Shown here in pieces: positions 1 through 9,918 of a stretch of DNA of 30,210 nt (within the stretch, counting starts at the first letter, position 1; each line of letters opens with the position of its first letter). The notes beneath the pieces were generated by a model. That model was not told the origin of the DNA. It searched no databases and saw only the letters and a program-made list of their open reading frames with translations. A program made the translations under genes and the position numbers. This DNA comes from Chara braunii (lineage: Eukaryota > Streptophyta > Charophyceae > Charales > Characeae), in assembly GCA_003427395.1 (NCBI GenBank), contig BFEA01000008.1:1841669-1871878 (forward strand), given 5' to 3'.

Positions 1-6
1 ATGGTC

Positions 7-8
<2 letters not shown>

Positions 9-41
<33 letters not shown>
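9..41 (-). repeat. Poly(A) tail of LINE copy A (33 T on plus strand)
   Basis: An unbroken run of 33 T directly follows the 3' end of the minus-strand LINE. On the element's own strand it is poly(A), as expected for target-primed reverse transcription. A target-site duplication cannot be tested because the flank is cut off by the window edge. Confidence 0.85.
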
Positions 42-42
<1 letters not shown>

Positions 43-198
43 ACTGTTCCGACTATGTCATCCTCCTTCAAGGAGTACCCTCAGAGAGTCTGACCTTGCT
101 TTTGTTGAAATTGACCTCTTCGCCCAAAATGGGGCGTCAGATGTGTCCTTTCCTATTTAGCCTTTTCAACAGTTAAATGAGAGTGTTGATCTGGGTGT
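42..198 (-). other. 3' untranslated region of LINE copy A
   Basis: This is the sequence between the last ORF2-like codons and the poly(A) tail. It has no convincing coding content and no counterpart recognised beside copy B, whose 3' end lacks a tail. Confidence 0.5.
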
Positions 199-638
199 CT
201 AATCCTCTGTTCCCCTTGCCACTTCAAGTGTATCCCTTCCATACCATGGCATTGGAACCAAAGCGTTTTGGGGTGATGTGAAGAGACACGGGAACTCTTG
301 AGCAGGGCGGAGAGGTAATGAGGGATCCACCAGGGTCCAATCATTGAATTTCAACTTGTAGTTCATGTTGAGGTCATGTTCCTCCCCCGTATCAGCTCCC
401 TCCCACTCCATCCTCCCTATTTTTCCCCCTTTCCTCCCCCCAGCCAGTTGCTGCTGATTTTTTGGAATGTTTCAATAATTTCTGTTTTAGATGAGTTGAA
501 TTGATTTTTTTCTATTAGATTGGTCCATTGATCGTGTATGTGAGTTTGAATTTGTTGTTTTATGTTATCTGCAAATTCCGGACCATCTAATCTAGCGTGC
601 TCCCATTCATAAGTGTTCCTTCTCTGCCAGATGGCCAA
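199..638 (-). pseudogene. LINE A ORF2 C-terminal region
   Basis: Two adjacent reading frames (638-417 and 411-199) together match one continuous frame in copy B (11412-10921). Shared features are ARLDGPEF near the start, a WLGG segment in the middle, and a W-[TV]-VDPS-[LI]-P-[LM]-RP motif near the end. The break between the two frames, around 411-420, is a frameshift or stop in copy A. The region lies after the zinc finger, where plant LINEs carry a poorly conserved tail. No enzyme motif is visible, and I see no RNase H signature. Confidence 0.75.
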
Positions 639-778
639 AGAACCGCTCTTCTACCTGGGGTGAAAAGGTTCTGAGTGAAGCTATGCTCCGGGTCTGGGGA
701 CCAGTGTGCCAGCAGAATTGCCTTCCACTCCCAAGGGCATTTATGCATAGTTTCTAATTGCCCCCATATTTTGTCCCA

Positions 779-1501
779 TCAACGCCACAGCCACATGGAG
801 TCAGGGCACTCGAGGAAAATGTGTTCGATCGTTTCTGGTATCTTTCTACTTGGGTACGCAGATTTACAGAGTTTGCACCGTGGGTCTGCAATTCCTCTTT
901 TCTCCAGGGAGGCTCTGTCTAGCAACCAATCATTTGTGGGGAGACACCGGTGTTCAATCTGCCACTGAAGGGAGGCTACCTTGGAAGGTTTAGTCTTGGA
1001 TTCTTTAAACCATTTAATGTTTCTCAGATCATCCTTGTTGATATTCAGCTGTTTCATCCATCTCTCCACCACCCTATCCTTCAGGTTTATTTTGAGTTTA
1101 ATCATCCGGTAAGTTGATTTGACACATAGGGTGTGTAGGTGTCTTCTAAAATTCCTGTTGAGCCTATTTCTGGTTCCCCACAACCAGCACGCAGAGTCAA
1201 TGGGCAGGTCTGAGATGGGCGTAGATGGTCTGAAGGCGAGACACGACTGTGCATCCAGCGGAATGACTTTGATTTTGAAGATATTTTCTACAGGCATCCA
1301 TATTGGAACAAGATCATTGTTAAGGTTTATTACACTTTCATCTTTTACTACATATGGGGCAATTAAGGCCTCCTTGTCTGGGGATATGAGAATGACGTTA
1401 CCTATCCTTCGTGAATTCTCCTTCGTGGCAACCCAACCACTTTCCTGGAATTTCTTCCCTCTCTTGAGCACTGTAAACCACTCAATGGGGATCAGTTCCA
1501 C
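779..1501 (-). pseudogene. LINE A ORF2 zf-RVT-type Cys/His finger region
   Basis: This 240-residue open stretch ends in a finger with C209-x2-C212, H227 and C232 (CKLC ... EHIFLEC), preceded by the segment SLQWQIEHRCLPTNDWL. It matches copy B at 11805-11491 almost residue for residue across the finger. Such a motif after the RT is the zf-RVT domain of plant non-LTR elements, thought to bind nucleic acid. The stretch stops at TGA 779-781, in a W/R-rich segment (WLWR), where the paired copy suggests tryptophan originally. The first residue given is just an internal methionine, not a real start. Confidence 0.85.
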
Positions 1502-2097
1502 AATTTTGTCTAAATTACTTTGTACATGGTGATACTGCTTTAGTTTTTTGTGGAGGAGATGTGGGGAAATCCAATTGAGAGAATCTTCATCCCAAATGTT
1601 CTTGATCCTAGTAACCCCCCTCCTAATCCAACCCTTCCATAGATTATCATTACAATGTAGTGTGATGCCTTGGTGATCTCTTATCCAGATATTATTGAAA
1701 AGTGGTTGTTGATTAATCTCGTCCCATCTTTGGGGGAAGTGTTTATCCGGTATGGGTAGCTTCCTCCAATTTTTTAGAATAGTTGGTCAGAAGGAATCTT
1801 TTATGATGACTTTTCTTACTGCTTCCCTGCTAGACATTTGAGTCGAGTCTATCTCTTTGGTTGTGCCTTTTGGGATCGACCAGTCCCTATTCTCTAACCA
1901 CATGGCTGGATCTACGGCCTCCAATGTCTAGGGGGCCAGTCTTCTTAATTGTTTCCAAATCAGGCCACTCCAAGTGGTTTGAGGGTTGAGTAATAGTCTT
2001 TTGACCCATTGAATGAAGAGTGTCATGGCTTGGAGTGCTGGGTCAATAATTCCCAATCCCCCCTTGGACTTTGGTTGGATGATTGAAGACCAGGCCA

Positions 2098-2619
2098 CAA
2101 CAGAAAAATTCCCACGAGAAATGAAAGTTGAAAAAACATTCCATAAAAAAAAAATCCTTCATATTTATAAATTATCATTCTAATGTTTGTGCAATTTTAA
2201 AATTTTCAGTTTTATTTGATAAGTTTCCGTCTAAATATGAGTTTTCTCTTCCAACTATATCTATTTGTTCAAGATGGAATAAAAGTCTGCACAAATTTAT
2301 GAAATATTTTAATTAAATTTTTATTTTACTACAAAAAATATCTTCTAATTTAGATTGGATTAAATTTTTTATGACTGAAAATCCTTACTTAGAATATCAG
2401 TCTAATTAAAATATTTCACGAACTCATCCAGACTTCCAGTCCATCTCTACCATCCAATTCAAATAAGAAGGGATACCCCATTATTGGAAGGAAATTTTTC
2501 AAGTAAGACGGGAAATTTTAAAATTGGAATGACATTTTTTAAGATGGAATGAAAATTTGAAATTTAGAATGTAATTTTACTATAGAATGATTATTTAATT
2601 CCGGAAATTTTTTATGTTG
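2098..2619. mobile_element. AT-rich MITE-like insertion in LINE A ORF2 (522 bp)
   Basis: Copy B is continuous here (its plus-strand text around 12700-12725), while copy A is interrupted by about 520 bp of very AT-rich DNA with no LINE homology. The ends look like imperfect terminal inverted repeats: CAACAGAAAAATTCCC on the left, and TTTCCGG-less matching text ending TTTTTTATGTTG on the right, i.e. CAACA then an A-run then TTCC on both. A CA dinucleotide flanks both ends, so a 2-bp duplication is possible but weak. CATTC/GGAATG motifs recur near both ends in opposite orientations. I see no transposase; class is undetermined. Confidence 0.65.
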
Positions 2620-3328
2620 CACTCTACTAATAACATTCTTATATTCATCATTTCCTCTCAACAAGAACTTCAAGGCTCTAAGTTGTTGGTGAAGAGATTT
2701 GGTTCGTTTATTGTCTAGGGCCCAAATTGCTGATTTATACCAAATTGAGGCTAAGATTACATTATTAATCACCAAGGATCTGCCTATTATTGATGTGTGT
2801 TTATTCTTCCATAGCTCTGATTTGGTCTAGACACTTTGGAAGATAACATCATCATCAATTTTAGGTTTCTCTTCGGCAGACAACGAGATGCCTAAGACCC
2901 TTATTGGCTTGTCGAGGGGAAACCATATGATTCTAGGCATTTCTGGAGGTCTAACTCCCTTATGATATATCAACTATCCTACGGTTTTTTCCCCCCAATT
3001 TACCTTCATATCTGCTAATCTACAGAATTTATTCATTTATCCTGTACCGCATACATATTCTTCTGTGATGCGTCAACCATCAAAGAAAGATCGTCTGCAA
3101 AAAGAGAGCACATGGGAATTGCGTCTTCCGGTATAGACGTTTCTTGAATTTTTCTAATATCCTTGTGTTGTTTCAGACTGATCGCTAAAACTTTCATTAT
3201 AATTATGAAGACAGACGGTGCCAATGGGTCGCCCTGCCTGACATATCTCTGTAATTCTATTGGAGGTATCAAGCTGTCATTAACCATGACTCTTGTGATT
3301 GCATTTTGATACATGATATTAATCCACC
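2620..3328 (-). pseudogene. LINE A RT palm (motif B, FADD box) and thumb start
   Basis: The frame 3314-3033 carries RT motif B (RQGDPLAP, residues 26-33) and the catalytic FADD (residues 72-75), which binds the metal ions in the polymerase centre. Both motifs align with copy B (RQGDPIAP and FADD at 13553-13047). Further 3', 2976-2620 continues the thumb region with stops at 2974-2976 (TAG for Trp) and 2827-2829 (TAG). The upstream part of the palm is separated from it by the insertion at 3329-3721. Confidence 0.85.
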
Positions 3329-3721
3329 CTACATTGCATAGAGTACACGTATGGGGGCTTTCCGTACGAAACGCATAGGTAATTTATGTACGGGATTTGT
3401 ACGGGAACCTGTACGGGAACTTGTACGTCATGTACGCCTCTGTACGAAAAAGCAAAAAAAGCAAAAAAAAAAAAAAAAAAAAAAAAGTCGTCAAAAAAAT
3501 CCGAAAACAAAAAATGTGATGCAACAACACAAAACAAGCAACATTTGGTTGAGCATCATCTTCAGATTCTTATTATAATTTGAGAAAACAAATAAAAACA
3601 ATATCGGATTAAAAAAAAAAAAAAAAAAAAACTCGTACGGAGTCCCTAGCGTACAAGTAGTGTACGAGTACAAGAGTACGAATCCGTACTCGTACGAGGG
3701 TGCGTACAAGTGGCAACGCAG
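3329..3721. mobile_element. hAT-like non-autonomous element in LINE A RT (393 bp)
   Basis: The insert splits the RT between FRRWI (3722 side) and the motif B segment. It is flanked by AATCCACC (3321-3328) and GATCCACC (3722-3729), an 8-bp duplication with one mismatch. Copy B carries the single-copy site AATCCATC in the same context (around 13409-13416). Ends are imperfect inverted repeats: CTACATTGC left, and CTGCGTTGC when the right end is read from outside. About seven GTACG-type motifs lie just inside the left end and about eight inside the right, flanking A-runs in an AT-rich middle. An 8-bp duplication plus subterminal motif clusters is typical of hAT superfamily elements. No transposase is encoded. 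Confidence 0.78.
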
Positions 3722-4507
3722 GATCCACCTTCTGAAACACGGTCCGAAGTTCAGTTTCTCGAGACACTTGTCCAGGAAAAACCAATCCACATGATTATAA
3801 GCTTTTTCAAAGTCTATGAAGATAAATGTTGCGCTATGTTTAGATTGGCGTGCAATTTTTATAATTTTATTTATGAGGAGGATATTATCCCGTATGTTGC
3901 GTCCTATGATGAACCCTGTTTGTGTTGGGTGAATGATGTCAACTATTACTTTGAGCATTCTGTCTGCTAATGCCTTTGCCACCAATTTATAAACCACTGT
4001 GAGGAGCGTGATAGGGCGATAATTACAGATATTTAGTTTGACTCATTTTTTATATAAGAGTGTGAGAACCCCTTGATTAACTATTTCCCCCATATCCCCT
4101 GCCTCCCAGACCGCATGGTAATAGTCCATTACGTCTTGTGCGAGAGGACCCCACATGGATTCCCATAATTATTTTGGGAGGCCGTCAATTCCTGGTGTCT
4201 TTTCTTCTTCCATGAGGATTAGAGCCTTCCAAATTTCGTCCTTGGTTAATGACATTTCCAATTTCTCCTTTTGTGTTTTCGTGATTGATTTATTAAAGGT
4301 GATTAGGAATTCATCGATTTCTTTTTGTGCAAAAGGAATAATTTTTTTTTTTGAAGTGAAGAGGTCTTTATAAAAATTTCTATCTAGTTTCATACGGGTT
4401 GCTGTTGAGATGGCTAAAGGTTCATTATTATTGAAAGCGTTGATTAAAACCTCTATCGTAGTCCTTCCGGTTCTAGCTCTGGCCATGGCGAAAAAACGAG
4501 CGTCCAT
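3722..4507 (-). pseudogene. LINE A RT fingers and motif A
   Basis: The frame 3997-3722 holds the segment HPTQTGFI and RT motif A FIDFEKAYNHVDW (residues 60-72), with the first catalytic aspartate, and runs to FRRWI, where the inserted element begins. Upstream, 4507-4169 carries the finger segment ending in TPGIDGLPK, followed by a TAA where copy B has glutamate (GLPKEFWES). Between them, near 4040-4060, another stop falls in a K-rich stretch (KK then TGA). Copy B matches throughout (13901-13554). Confidence 0.82.
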
Positions 4508-4822
4508 ATCACCTTCTATCTGATGTTTCTTTAGCTTGCCACATATTATGAATCCCTGCCATCTATATTCTATATAATTGAGTAAATGATCCTCTAATGT
4601 TTGAATCTCCTTTGCTATTGGCTCCGGGGTCTCTTGATCATCTGGGTTTATTTCTGTTTCTTGTAGTTCTTGATTTTTTTACAGGATTTTAATTTCTTTT
4701 TTATGTCTTAGCTTTGCCACGACCTTAGAGTACTCATTGCATTTACGACTTAGGAAGACTAGCCCGTTGTTGAACCACGTAATGTCATTGTCGATGTGAA
4801 CTCTCTGTTTTCTCAATAATTC

Positions 4823-5755
4823 TCATACATCCTTGAGATATTGTAAAAAATTCTGGTCCTTGAGGTGTGAAGTATTAAGTTTATAAAACTCCTTACCTTG
4901 AGCAGGTTTCTTCCGGAAGGAGAAAACCGTCATGCACATTGCATAATCAAGGCCTGAAAATGAACTTCTTGGTAAGATACATGCGAATTGGAGCCCTCCC
5001 TGAAGATCTTCATAGGCTAGAATAAGATCAATCTGTGATTTAGTAGGTCTGTTTGAAGCCTTCTGGTGAAGCATGAAAATGACTTGGTGGTAGGGTTTAA
5101 TCTCCTAAAGGAGTCAAACAGGTTAGCGGAATTGCACAATTTGGATATGATTTGTTCATCTCCTTCTATATAGGCCGGACACGGCGTGGGTATATTCCAT
5201 CTATTCAAGTTACGATCTGGTGTTGCATTGAAATCTTCTGCCATTATAACCGGGATGCCTACCGGAAGGCGGGGAAGTAATGATTCAAAGAACAACTGGC
5301 GTTCCCCTATGTCATTGGGTCCATAAACATTCAGTATACCGACCACCTCCAATTCTAGCATCGCCAATACGTATATCCATCTTCCTTCCTGCTGGTCCGT
5401 TTCCCAGTTGAGTATTTCAACTTTAAAACCCAGTGGAATCCATATCGCTACACTTGCGCTCCCTGGTTTTGAAGCTTGAACCCGATACGCCGTGTCGGGT
5501 CAGAATTCTTTGTGAATGTGGTTGTGGGATGCTGTGTTCATTAAGTGCGTCTCTTGGATGCAGATCGCATCAGGTCACTCCTTGCCCCCTACCCCTTTGA
5601 TAAGATCGAGTATGGCTTGGTGTTTGGAGTTCTTGGCAGACGCGATACCATTCGCATTAAGGGATCTGAGGTCCAAGTCAATGTTTCTTTTGAGGAGCTT
5701 CCAATTTTTGTCTTTGTTGTAGAGTAGGTCTATTAAGTTCACTTCCTCAGACTTA
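4823..5755 (-). pseudogene. LINE A apurinic-type endonuclease domain
   Basis: Reading 5755 to 4823 gives the landmarks of an AP-like LINE endonuclease: LNANG, IQETHL, VYGPN, a DFNATPD box, and a later frame (5074-4823) with SQIDLIL and LDYAM. In copy B the equivalent boxes read AGDFNAAPD, SRIDLIL and LDHSM, so A has lost the glycine of the GDFN box (AEDFN) and the histidine of the SDH-like box (LDY), both changes expected to harm activity. Stops TGA at 5575-5577 and 5500-5502 replace tryptophans seen in B, and a frameshift separates 5367-5017 from 5074-4823. Confidence 0.83.
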
Positions 5756-6295
5756 TTACCTATTGCATATTATTTCTTCCCAGGTTACAGTATCTAGAAT
5801 CTCACCTTTCTTGAGGGAAACCTGTCGTACTAATATGAGAAGAAGGGTAATGACGTCCTCCTCCGTCCAGAACGGATTAGACTCGATTTTTAGAATTTGT
5901 AGGTCCTTAATTGCTTCTGCATTCATCCATTTCAGAGAGGAAGTATCGGATACTCTGTACTTAACATATATGTCGCAATCTGCCACTCTCTCTGGAGATG
6001 ATGACAATGTGGGGGAGGCCCAATCTCCTGTTGGGAATTGTTCCTTTATTATTTTGAGTACTTCAGATCTAACTATACTTGTGTAAGCTTCATGCAGAGT
6101 GATCTCCCCGTATTGAGATGGGACAATCGCTGAGAGCCCTGCTTCCCACTCTCCATCTTTGAACCTTACCGGGAGGAAGACCGTTCTTGATTTACACAAG
6201 AGGGTCCGTTCAGCTGGCCGGGAAAGGCGTACTTTGAGCTTTTGTCTTTTACTGGTGGGATCAGACAATGTTGGAGTACTAACTAGTTGGAGCAA
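5756..6295 (-). pseudogene. LINE A conserved module preceding the endonuclease
   Basis: This 179-residue open stretch matches the C-terminal half of the 335-residue frame in copy B (16490-15483). Shared anchors are a run like RLSR with IVILPV/TVFLPV, W-E-x-GLS, GE[IV]TL, a YxKY segment, LKDLQ[VI]LKI, FW-x-E-x-DV-x-TLL and a C-terminal LD-x-x-x-W. I do not recognise the family; it may be the end of ORF1 or the N-terminal extension of ORF2. Its conservation between two divergent copies says it was under selection while the elements were active. Confidence 0.65.
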
Positions 6296-6361
6296 TTTGG
6301 GGGACTGTGATGCTCGCTCCCCTTTTATATCCTGTTTTTGTATGGTTACTGCGCTCTCAGT

Positions 6362-6877
6362 CTAATAATCTTGGGTGAGGTCTATTGCGTCGTCGTCTAT
6401 CCTCGTGGAGTTGAGGGTCTCCCTGTCTGCTGTATCTACTTCTTCCTTGCCCTCTTTCCCAGTCCTCTGCGTAAGGTAGGAAGAGATGAGATCGTCCTCT
6501 TCTAACAGAGAGGATTTTCTACACTTTTGGTCTGCCTGAGTTATTCCTGTTTGGAGAATATTTTTTCCCCCTGTGATTTGAGAGAAAATTTCTACCAATT
6601 TTGCTTCTTGACGGGGCGGGCTCTGACCGTTTTTCCTCAGAATCCCTCCCGTTGCAGGGAGTTCGTTTTGAAGACAGTGATCAAGGGAGCAGATGGAAGC
6701 TCTCCTGTCCAGGGACAAACAGTGGTCATGCGAGCAGATGGAAACTCTAATGTCCAGGGGGACGGGGATCTGTGGTAGAGAATCATGACAACACTGGTTT
6801 ATCTCATTTGAATATGGTACCATCATTTGGGCCGTCGTTATAACTATCTTCATATCCGAGGCCTTGATCTGATCCAA
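6362..6877 (-). pseudogene. LINE A ORF1-like low-complexity segment
   Basis: This 171-residue stretch is acidic and serine-rich, with a direct repeat of a short unit (SICSHDHCLSLDRR / SICSLDHCLQ), visible in DNA as repeats around 6680-6760. It occupies the same position as the N-terminal half of the 335-residue frame in copy B, which is likewise acidic and low complexity, but the alignment is poor. No domain is recognised. It lies in line with the modules at 5756-6295 and 6943-7410. Confidence 0.45.
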
Positions 6878-6942
6878 TCCATTTTCCAGGTGAAGCTCTA
6901 CTTTCTTGTGACCCTATAGCAGATCCTTCTGTTGTAGCCCCA

Positions 6943-7410
6943 TCATCTGTAGGTCTTGATAGGGGGGATTGGAGGACTGTTGATCCAGTGCGATTGATTC
7001 TTGTGTGCTGTGTTGTAAATTAGAAGTGACCTCGATTGTTTCAGTTTTGTTTTTTTTTCTTTCCTTTTGTTTTGTTTTTCTGATCCTAAACTTTTCTTTG
7101 GAGTGAGAGCCAACTTCTTCAGCACACTCTTGTAGTACCCTGTTCTATTCGGCTTCGCTAAGCGGTGATTCTGTATATTGCTCCTGAACCTCTTGAACCG
7201 CGTTTCCTTTTTTTGATCTGTGATTCTGAGTTTTGTATGATTGTCCTTTCTCCTCGCCAATTCTTTAATACGCCTGACCCCTTTGATAATCTTCAAGTTA
7301 GTGTCCATTTTGGAGTCTTGATCATGTTTGTACTTGCAACTGGCCTGAACCTGATTCAAGTCTCCTGCTTGTAGAGGGAGCCGTGCAAGTGACAGCTTCT
7401 CTGAAACCAC
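6943..7410 (-). pseudogene. LINE A ORF1-like basic segment
   Basis: This 155-residue, strongly basic stretch has R[RM][IM]KEL[AT]R, KRF/KKFKR and LTP[KR]K segments that match copy B at 17099-16643. High lysine/arginine content fits an RNA-binding role such as that of ORF1 proteins, but this is inference from composition and position. No zinc knuckle is visible. The preceding residues (just upstream, about 7460-7400) contain a CDKLLYVVS segment that matches CNKLLHVVS in copy B. Confidence 0.55.
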
Positions 7411-7815
7411 GTAGAGGAGCTTGTCGCACGTCTCAGACCAATCGGAGTATGAAAGGAGACCAAATTATATTGTCGTTTTCAAACTATCTCTACTCATCAG
7501 GAGAGAGGAAATATGGACTTGAATCTGCGACCAGTCCAGACTCGAATTTGCTCACAATTTAAATTTCAAATTAGCTATGAGCCACATTACCATCCTGTGC
7601 AGGCTGGCCTGCAACTCTGTCAACGAATCCACTCTCTCCCTTCCGACTCCCATTACAGCGAAAGGTGAGGGCGCTACCGGGGCGTTTTCCACTTCCATCA
7701 AATCAGGTGAAAACACATCCTTCAACTGATCTATTTCCATGTCCTCTTTATCCTCCCTTTGTCCCAATGGCTCGCCAGAACTGTTGGCTTCGTTTGGAAA
7801 ATGAGATGTAACCAA
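7411..7815 (-). pseudogene. LINE A ORF1-like helical segment
   Basis: The open stretch 7815-7552 and the broken frame after it match copy B (17429-17103). Anchors are D-x-F-x-DVF near the start, MEVE-x-APV, and SLTELQ/DLNSQL followed by WLIANL/WLLTNL. The frame is stopped at 7552-7554 in A, just after that helix, and resumes as degenerate sequence toward the CDKLLYVVS segment. The match shows A and B share this ORF1-like region. No family recognised. Confidence 0.55.
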
Positions 7816-8009
7816 TAAATATGGAATCTACTTTCCCTGTTGGAAATATTGATCCATCTGTTGGACTGTACCCCCCTGTGACGATTGTTGTGTCTGTTGT
7901 GTTGCTGTGTTTGATGGATTCGTTGTTGTTGTTGTTGTGATTGTTGCTCTTGTGGTTGGGCAGGGGGTTGATCCTTGCTACTTTGTTCTGGTTTTCTTTT
8001 ATTTCTTAT

Positions 8010-8549
8010 TTACCTCCTTCCATTCCAGGTTACCCAATCGCACTCTCTTTTGTAAATATGCATCCGGAGACGGACCCATAGACTGTTGTGTCCCGCGGAA
8101 GTCTCTGTATTACTTCCTTCCTCCATCTGTGTCAGTCTTTTCTGTTTTGATGGAGAGTGTTCCTTTTGCTGTGTGTGCTGGTTACCCTGAGATGGCTGGT
8201 TTTGCTGGTTTAGCTGGCTTTTCTGATTCAACTGGTTTGGATGACCCTGCCTGCCCTGTTGGAAGTTTTGTTGTCCCTGGTTGCCATGATTCCCTTGCTT
8301 ACCTTGATTACCGTGGGGTGGTTGATGAGACTGGTGTTGAGGTTGGTGTTGCATGTGGTGCGGTGGCAACCAATCTGCAGGAGGGCGGGAAATTTTGCGA
8401 TGATCACTTCTTCCTTCCCAGTACCAACCTATCGGCATTCCCATGGAGTTGGACTCGTCACTATATACCCACCCCTCATGACCCGGTACCCCTGGTGTCC
8501 ATCGATGTGGGCGCACAGGATCCTTATTTAACCTTCGTTTCGTTATCAT
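8010..8549 (-). pseudogene. LINE A ORF1-like RPHRW/GW-rich domain plus Gln-rich tail
   Basis: Residues 10-63 form a tryptophan-rich block (RPHRW, PGHEGWV, IGWYW, SRPPADWLPP). By direct count, 37 of 54 positions are identical to copy B residues 37-90 (18324-17305). After it comes a Q/H/N-rich tail with repeated GNQ-type units (residues about 64-140). I do not recognise the domain. Its position upstream of the endonuclease implies an ORF1-type protein of the retrotransposon. The next segment upstream (8815-8588) is in another frame, so the 5' limit of this protein is unknown. Confidence 0.6.
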
Positions 8550-8587
8550 AGCATGTTGGCGGTGCAGGGGACATACAAATTATGTGC

Positions 8588-8815
8588 TTAAGTGTCCGTA
8601 TCCTTTACATTAAAGCACCAGGGTCCGAATTTGTGGGCCGTATGGATTTGGTAGATCCTCTCACCCATCTTATATGGGATTATATCATCCAATGAGAATG
8701 GTTGTTCCTTTTGCTGATCAAGAGCAAGCATCATATAATTGTCCCTCTTTGTCACATGTGTTGGGAGCGGATCTATAAAATCAACTATTTTGAACTGCTG
8801 CCTGAAGTCATGCAC
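8588..8815 (-). pseudogene. LINE A upstream segment of unknown type
   Basis: This 75-residue stretch, upstream of the RPHRW domain, contains segments HDFRQQFKIVDFIDPLP and FGPWCFNV. A PW-F element in this position is loosely like the DUF4283-type domains of plant LINE/gag proteins, but the resemblance is only suggestive. No counterpart was found upstream of copy B, which may be truncated there. Stops flank it on both sides, so it is either a decayed exon-like piece or chance. Confidence 0.3.
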
Positions 8816-9255
8816 AAAAGCTGCTTGAACTTCTATTGGAATATGCCTCAGCTCAAACCCAGTAGAAGTCTCTCATTAATTGGTCCTTTTTTTCTTTCGG
8901 ACTAATTTTCTTTGACATTCATGGATAAATTCTTACTTGTGAGGTACCCCAAAACAATTTTTTCCAGCTATCAATCATTTTTTTGTCATTCTTGAAAAGA
9001 CAAAGAACTGTGAAAATTGTCAGGGAAATAGGTTGGATTCAAAAAAATTATGACACAGCTTCAGTGTTTCCCTTCATTTGCTCCAGTGTTTTACAAATCC
9101 ATTTAATCTTGTCATATTGAGAATCTGTTTGCTCCCTCATTGTAGAAAATCCAATTGCTCGCGTGTTTCGTGAAGATCGCATCTCTCTGAGGTAATTTCT
9201 CTGCAGGGTAGGATTTCATTAGAGTTTTCCTTCCTCCTTGTTCTATCAGTTTCTG
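8816..9255. other. Degenerate segment within LINE A, no gene
   Basis: No sustained reading frame was found on either strand. The minus strand has scattered stops, consistent with decayed LINE sequence joining the two neighbouring segments. Confidence 0.4.
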
Positions 9256-9918
9256 TTATGAAGGTAGGAGGAAAAGAGTGAGAAAGTAGGCCCTTGCTGA
9301 GGAGAGATTTCTAAGGGGGATCTTTAGTTCCTCTGTTGGAGCTCCTGGTGGATCTAAAGCTGGCCTGCTCACATTTAGCGTCTTATCCTGGAGTGTCGTC
9401 CTTACCCTTTGTGCCCATGTTTCCCCTGACAGTTTATTAGATTTCTCCGTTTTGTCCGCGTGCGCCCCTTGGTCCCTCCTGTTATGTTCCCGCCATCTTT
9501 CTTCCTCCGTAAGGATTTTTTCCTGATCTTGCATTATCCGTGGGTGTTTCCTTCCCTGTTGATTTACCTGAGGATTGTTCTTCAGTGCCTTTTTGTGGTA
9601 AGTGAGACTGTGAGTTTTTATGATCTGAATGGGGAAAGTGAGAAAATCGTTGTTCTCCCTGCTGTGAGGAAGAGGACTCCCCCTTCTCGCTCTGGAATTG
9701 TTGCTGTTGGATTCCCTGCCCAGTGAGGGGTGGAAACTGGGATTGATGTTCACCTTGAGAATAGGACAACTACCTCGAATTTGATGAAGATGCCTGGGAT
9801 AGCCATTTTGCAGCATTTCCCGATTTCCAAATGTTTCCATTTTGATTACTGATTGGCGTTGTATCGGGTAGGGTGAACTGGGTCTGGCATATGGAATCGT
9901 CCTCAACTGCCTGAACAA
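9256..9918 (-). pseudogene. LINE A 5'-most low-complexity coding segment
   Basis: This 220-residue stretch is polar and low complexity, with the segment ETWAQRVRTTLQDK near residue 165, the sort of tryptophan-containing block (WA-x-x-V) found near the start of some plant LINE ORF1 proteins. An overlapping frame (9769-9482) is Q/S-rich and could be the real coding frame for the first half. The stretch has no counterpart in copy B. I give it as the likely N-terminal part of copy A ORF1, with low confidence. Confidence 0.35.

Larger units (their letters stand above)
199..5755 (-). pseudogene. LINE A ORF2 (endonuclease-RT-zinc finger), broken
   Basis: ORF2 would nick target DNA and copy the element RNA. 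Parts on the minus strand, N to C: endonuclease (about 5755-4823), RT fingers and palm (4507-3033, split by an insertion at 3329-3721), RT thumb/connection (about 2960-1510, split by an insertion at 2098-2619), Cys/His finger (1501-779) and C-terminal region (778-199). In-frame stops include TGA at 5575-5577, 5500-5502, 1787-1789 and 779-781, and TAG at 2974-2976; copy B has tryptophan at all but the last of these, where the matching context is also tryptophan. There is also a TAG at 1928-1930 where B has glutamate. With two insertions and this many stops it cannot be expressed as a whole protein. Confidence 0.88.

Noticed and set aside
7480-7510. CTGATGAG on the minus strand as a second hammerhead
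   Set aside because: The following bases do not form stem II and the GAAA box is not in the right position; stems I and III are also missing.
7907-8551. 214-residue plus-strand open frame
   Set aside because: It is the reverse of the Gln-rich LINE A ORF1-like frame at 8549-8010, which has a matching copy in LINE B.
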